From: Planctomycetaceae bacterium
GTDB lineage: Bacteria; Planctomycetota; Planctomycetia; Pirellulales; Thermoguttaceae
DNA: 5,758 nt
NCBI GenBank assembly: GCA_031266315.1
Contig: JAISBG010000867.1
Coordinates: 1 to 5,758, forward strand
Direction: 5' to 3'
Shown here: piece after piece, positions 5,526-5,758 of the stretch
Numbering within the stretch: position 1 is the first letter of the stretch
How the letters are laid out: every line of letters begins with the position of its first letter
The notes under the pieces: generated by a model
Told to the model about the DNA's origin: nothing
The model's database searches: none
What the model saw: only the letters and a program-made list of their open reading frames with translations
Translations under genes and position numbers: made by a program

Positions 5526-5758
5526 ATGAATATTGGAAAGAATTTTTTATCGTTTAATTTATTCTCTTCGTTGAACCGCAATTTATCGGAAGGTATTTTA
5601 CCCCAAGCGGCATCTATCAATAATGTATTACGGGTTGCTTCTTCTAACAGTGTTAATAGTGTTATCAAGGATAAATATATTGACGAATATATTGACGAAT
5701 ATATTCCGTCCGCAACTTCTTCTGTTACAACGAAGAACAAAATCGAGATAAACAAAAC
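5526..5758 (+). CDS. Hypothetical protein, N-terminal part (runs off right edge)
   Basis: From ATG 5526 the frame is open for 77 codons to the window end. GGTG at 5517-5520, part of a GGTGA-type Shine-Dalgarno match, lies five bases upstream, which favours this strand over the opposite open frame. The product begins MNIGKNFLSFNLFSSLNRNL and is rich in Asn, Ser, Ile and Val. There is no signal peptide, membrane helix or lipobox, so a cytoplasmic (or non-classically exported) protein is likely. Residues 51-60 read YIDEYIDEYI from a 12-base tandem repeat. I do not recognise the family, and the domain that would identify it probably lies outside the window. It is transcribed in the same direction as the DUF4190-type gene but 499 bases away, so it is likely a separate unit. 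The coding call rests on the open frame and the start site. Confidence 0.55.
   Translation, partial: MNIGKNFLSFNLFSSLNRNLSEGILPQAASINNVLRVASSNSVNSVIKDKYIDEYIDEYIPSATSSVTTKNKIEINK
5676..5705 (+). repeat. 12-base tandem repeat, 2.5 copies, encoding YIDE
   Basis: TATATTGACGAA occurs at 5676-5687 and 5688-5699 with a half copy at 5700-5705. Identical copies, a length divisible by three and placement in frame give the peptide YIDEYIDEYI. Identical DNA copies suggest recent slippage rather than an old protein repeat. Confidence 0.7.

Noticed and set aside
5504..5755. Minus-strand 83-residue frame opposite the partial gene at 5526
   Set aside because: No visible ribosome site, and the plus-strand frame has a good start site. 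The opposite strand remains a less likely choice.

Overview
The window most likely comes from a planctomycete. Two signatures point that way. On the minus strand there is a DUF1559 prepilin-like gene (N-terminal [16 protein letters not shown]-terminal DGSVHF and SPYGVWG) followed directly by a small lipoprotein with a RPADMPKL-type start. On the plus strand there is a long lipoprotein with DUF11-type repeats of the kind common in Pirellula/Rhodopirellula relatives. Coding DNA is of moderate GC and the spacers are very AT-rich, which is low for the phylum. A host-associated or otherwise AT-shifted lineage is possible, but that is inference.

Layout. Positions 1-1258 (minus) hold a two-gene unit: the DUF1559 gene and, 28 bases downstream, the start of a small lipoprotein that runs off the left edge. 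Upstream of it, 1259-1704 is a long non-coding leader preceded by a near-perfect sigma-70 promoter (TTGACA, 17-base spacer, TATAGT; 1711-1739, minus). This leader is full of hairpins, several of them mutually exclusive. From 1740 to 2237 I see no gene, only an AT-rich stretch and one strong 40-base palindrome. Positions 2238-4349 (plus) encode the large DUF11 lipoprotein. From 4350 to 4801 there is no gene, but 4552-4696 looks like a compact structured RNA ending in CCCC-TTTTT, with two incompatible folds. Just downstream is a 74-residue two-helix membrane protein of the DUF4190 type (4802-5026). Positions 5027-5525 are AT-rich and carry a run of inverted repeats. A new plus-strand gene of unknown function starts at 5526 and leaves the window on the right.

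How it fits together. The protein genes look like cell-envelope genes: a pseudopilin-like surface protein, two lipoproteins and a small membrane protein. They form at least three transcription units: one minus and two or three plus. No tRNA, rRNA, CRISPR array, transposase or recombinase was recognised. The most interesting material is the non-coding RNA-like DNA: a roughly 445-base leader with its own consensus promoter, and a roughly 145-base terminator-ended RNA upstream of the DUF4190 gene. I could not assign either to a known RNA family by eye.
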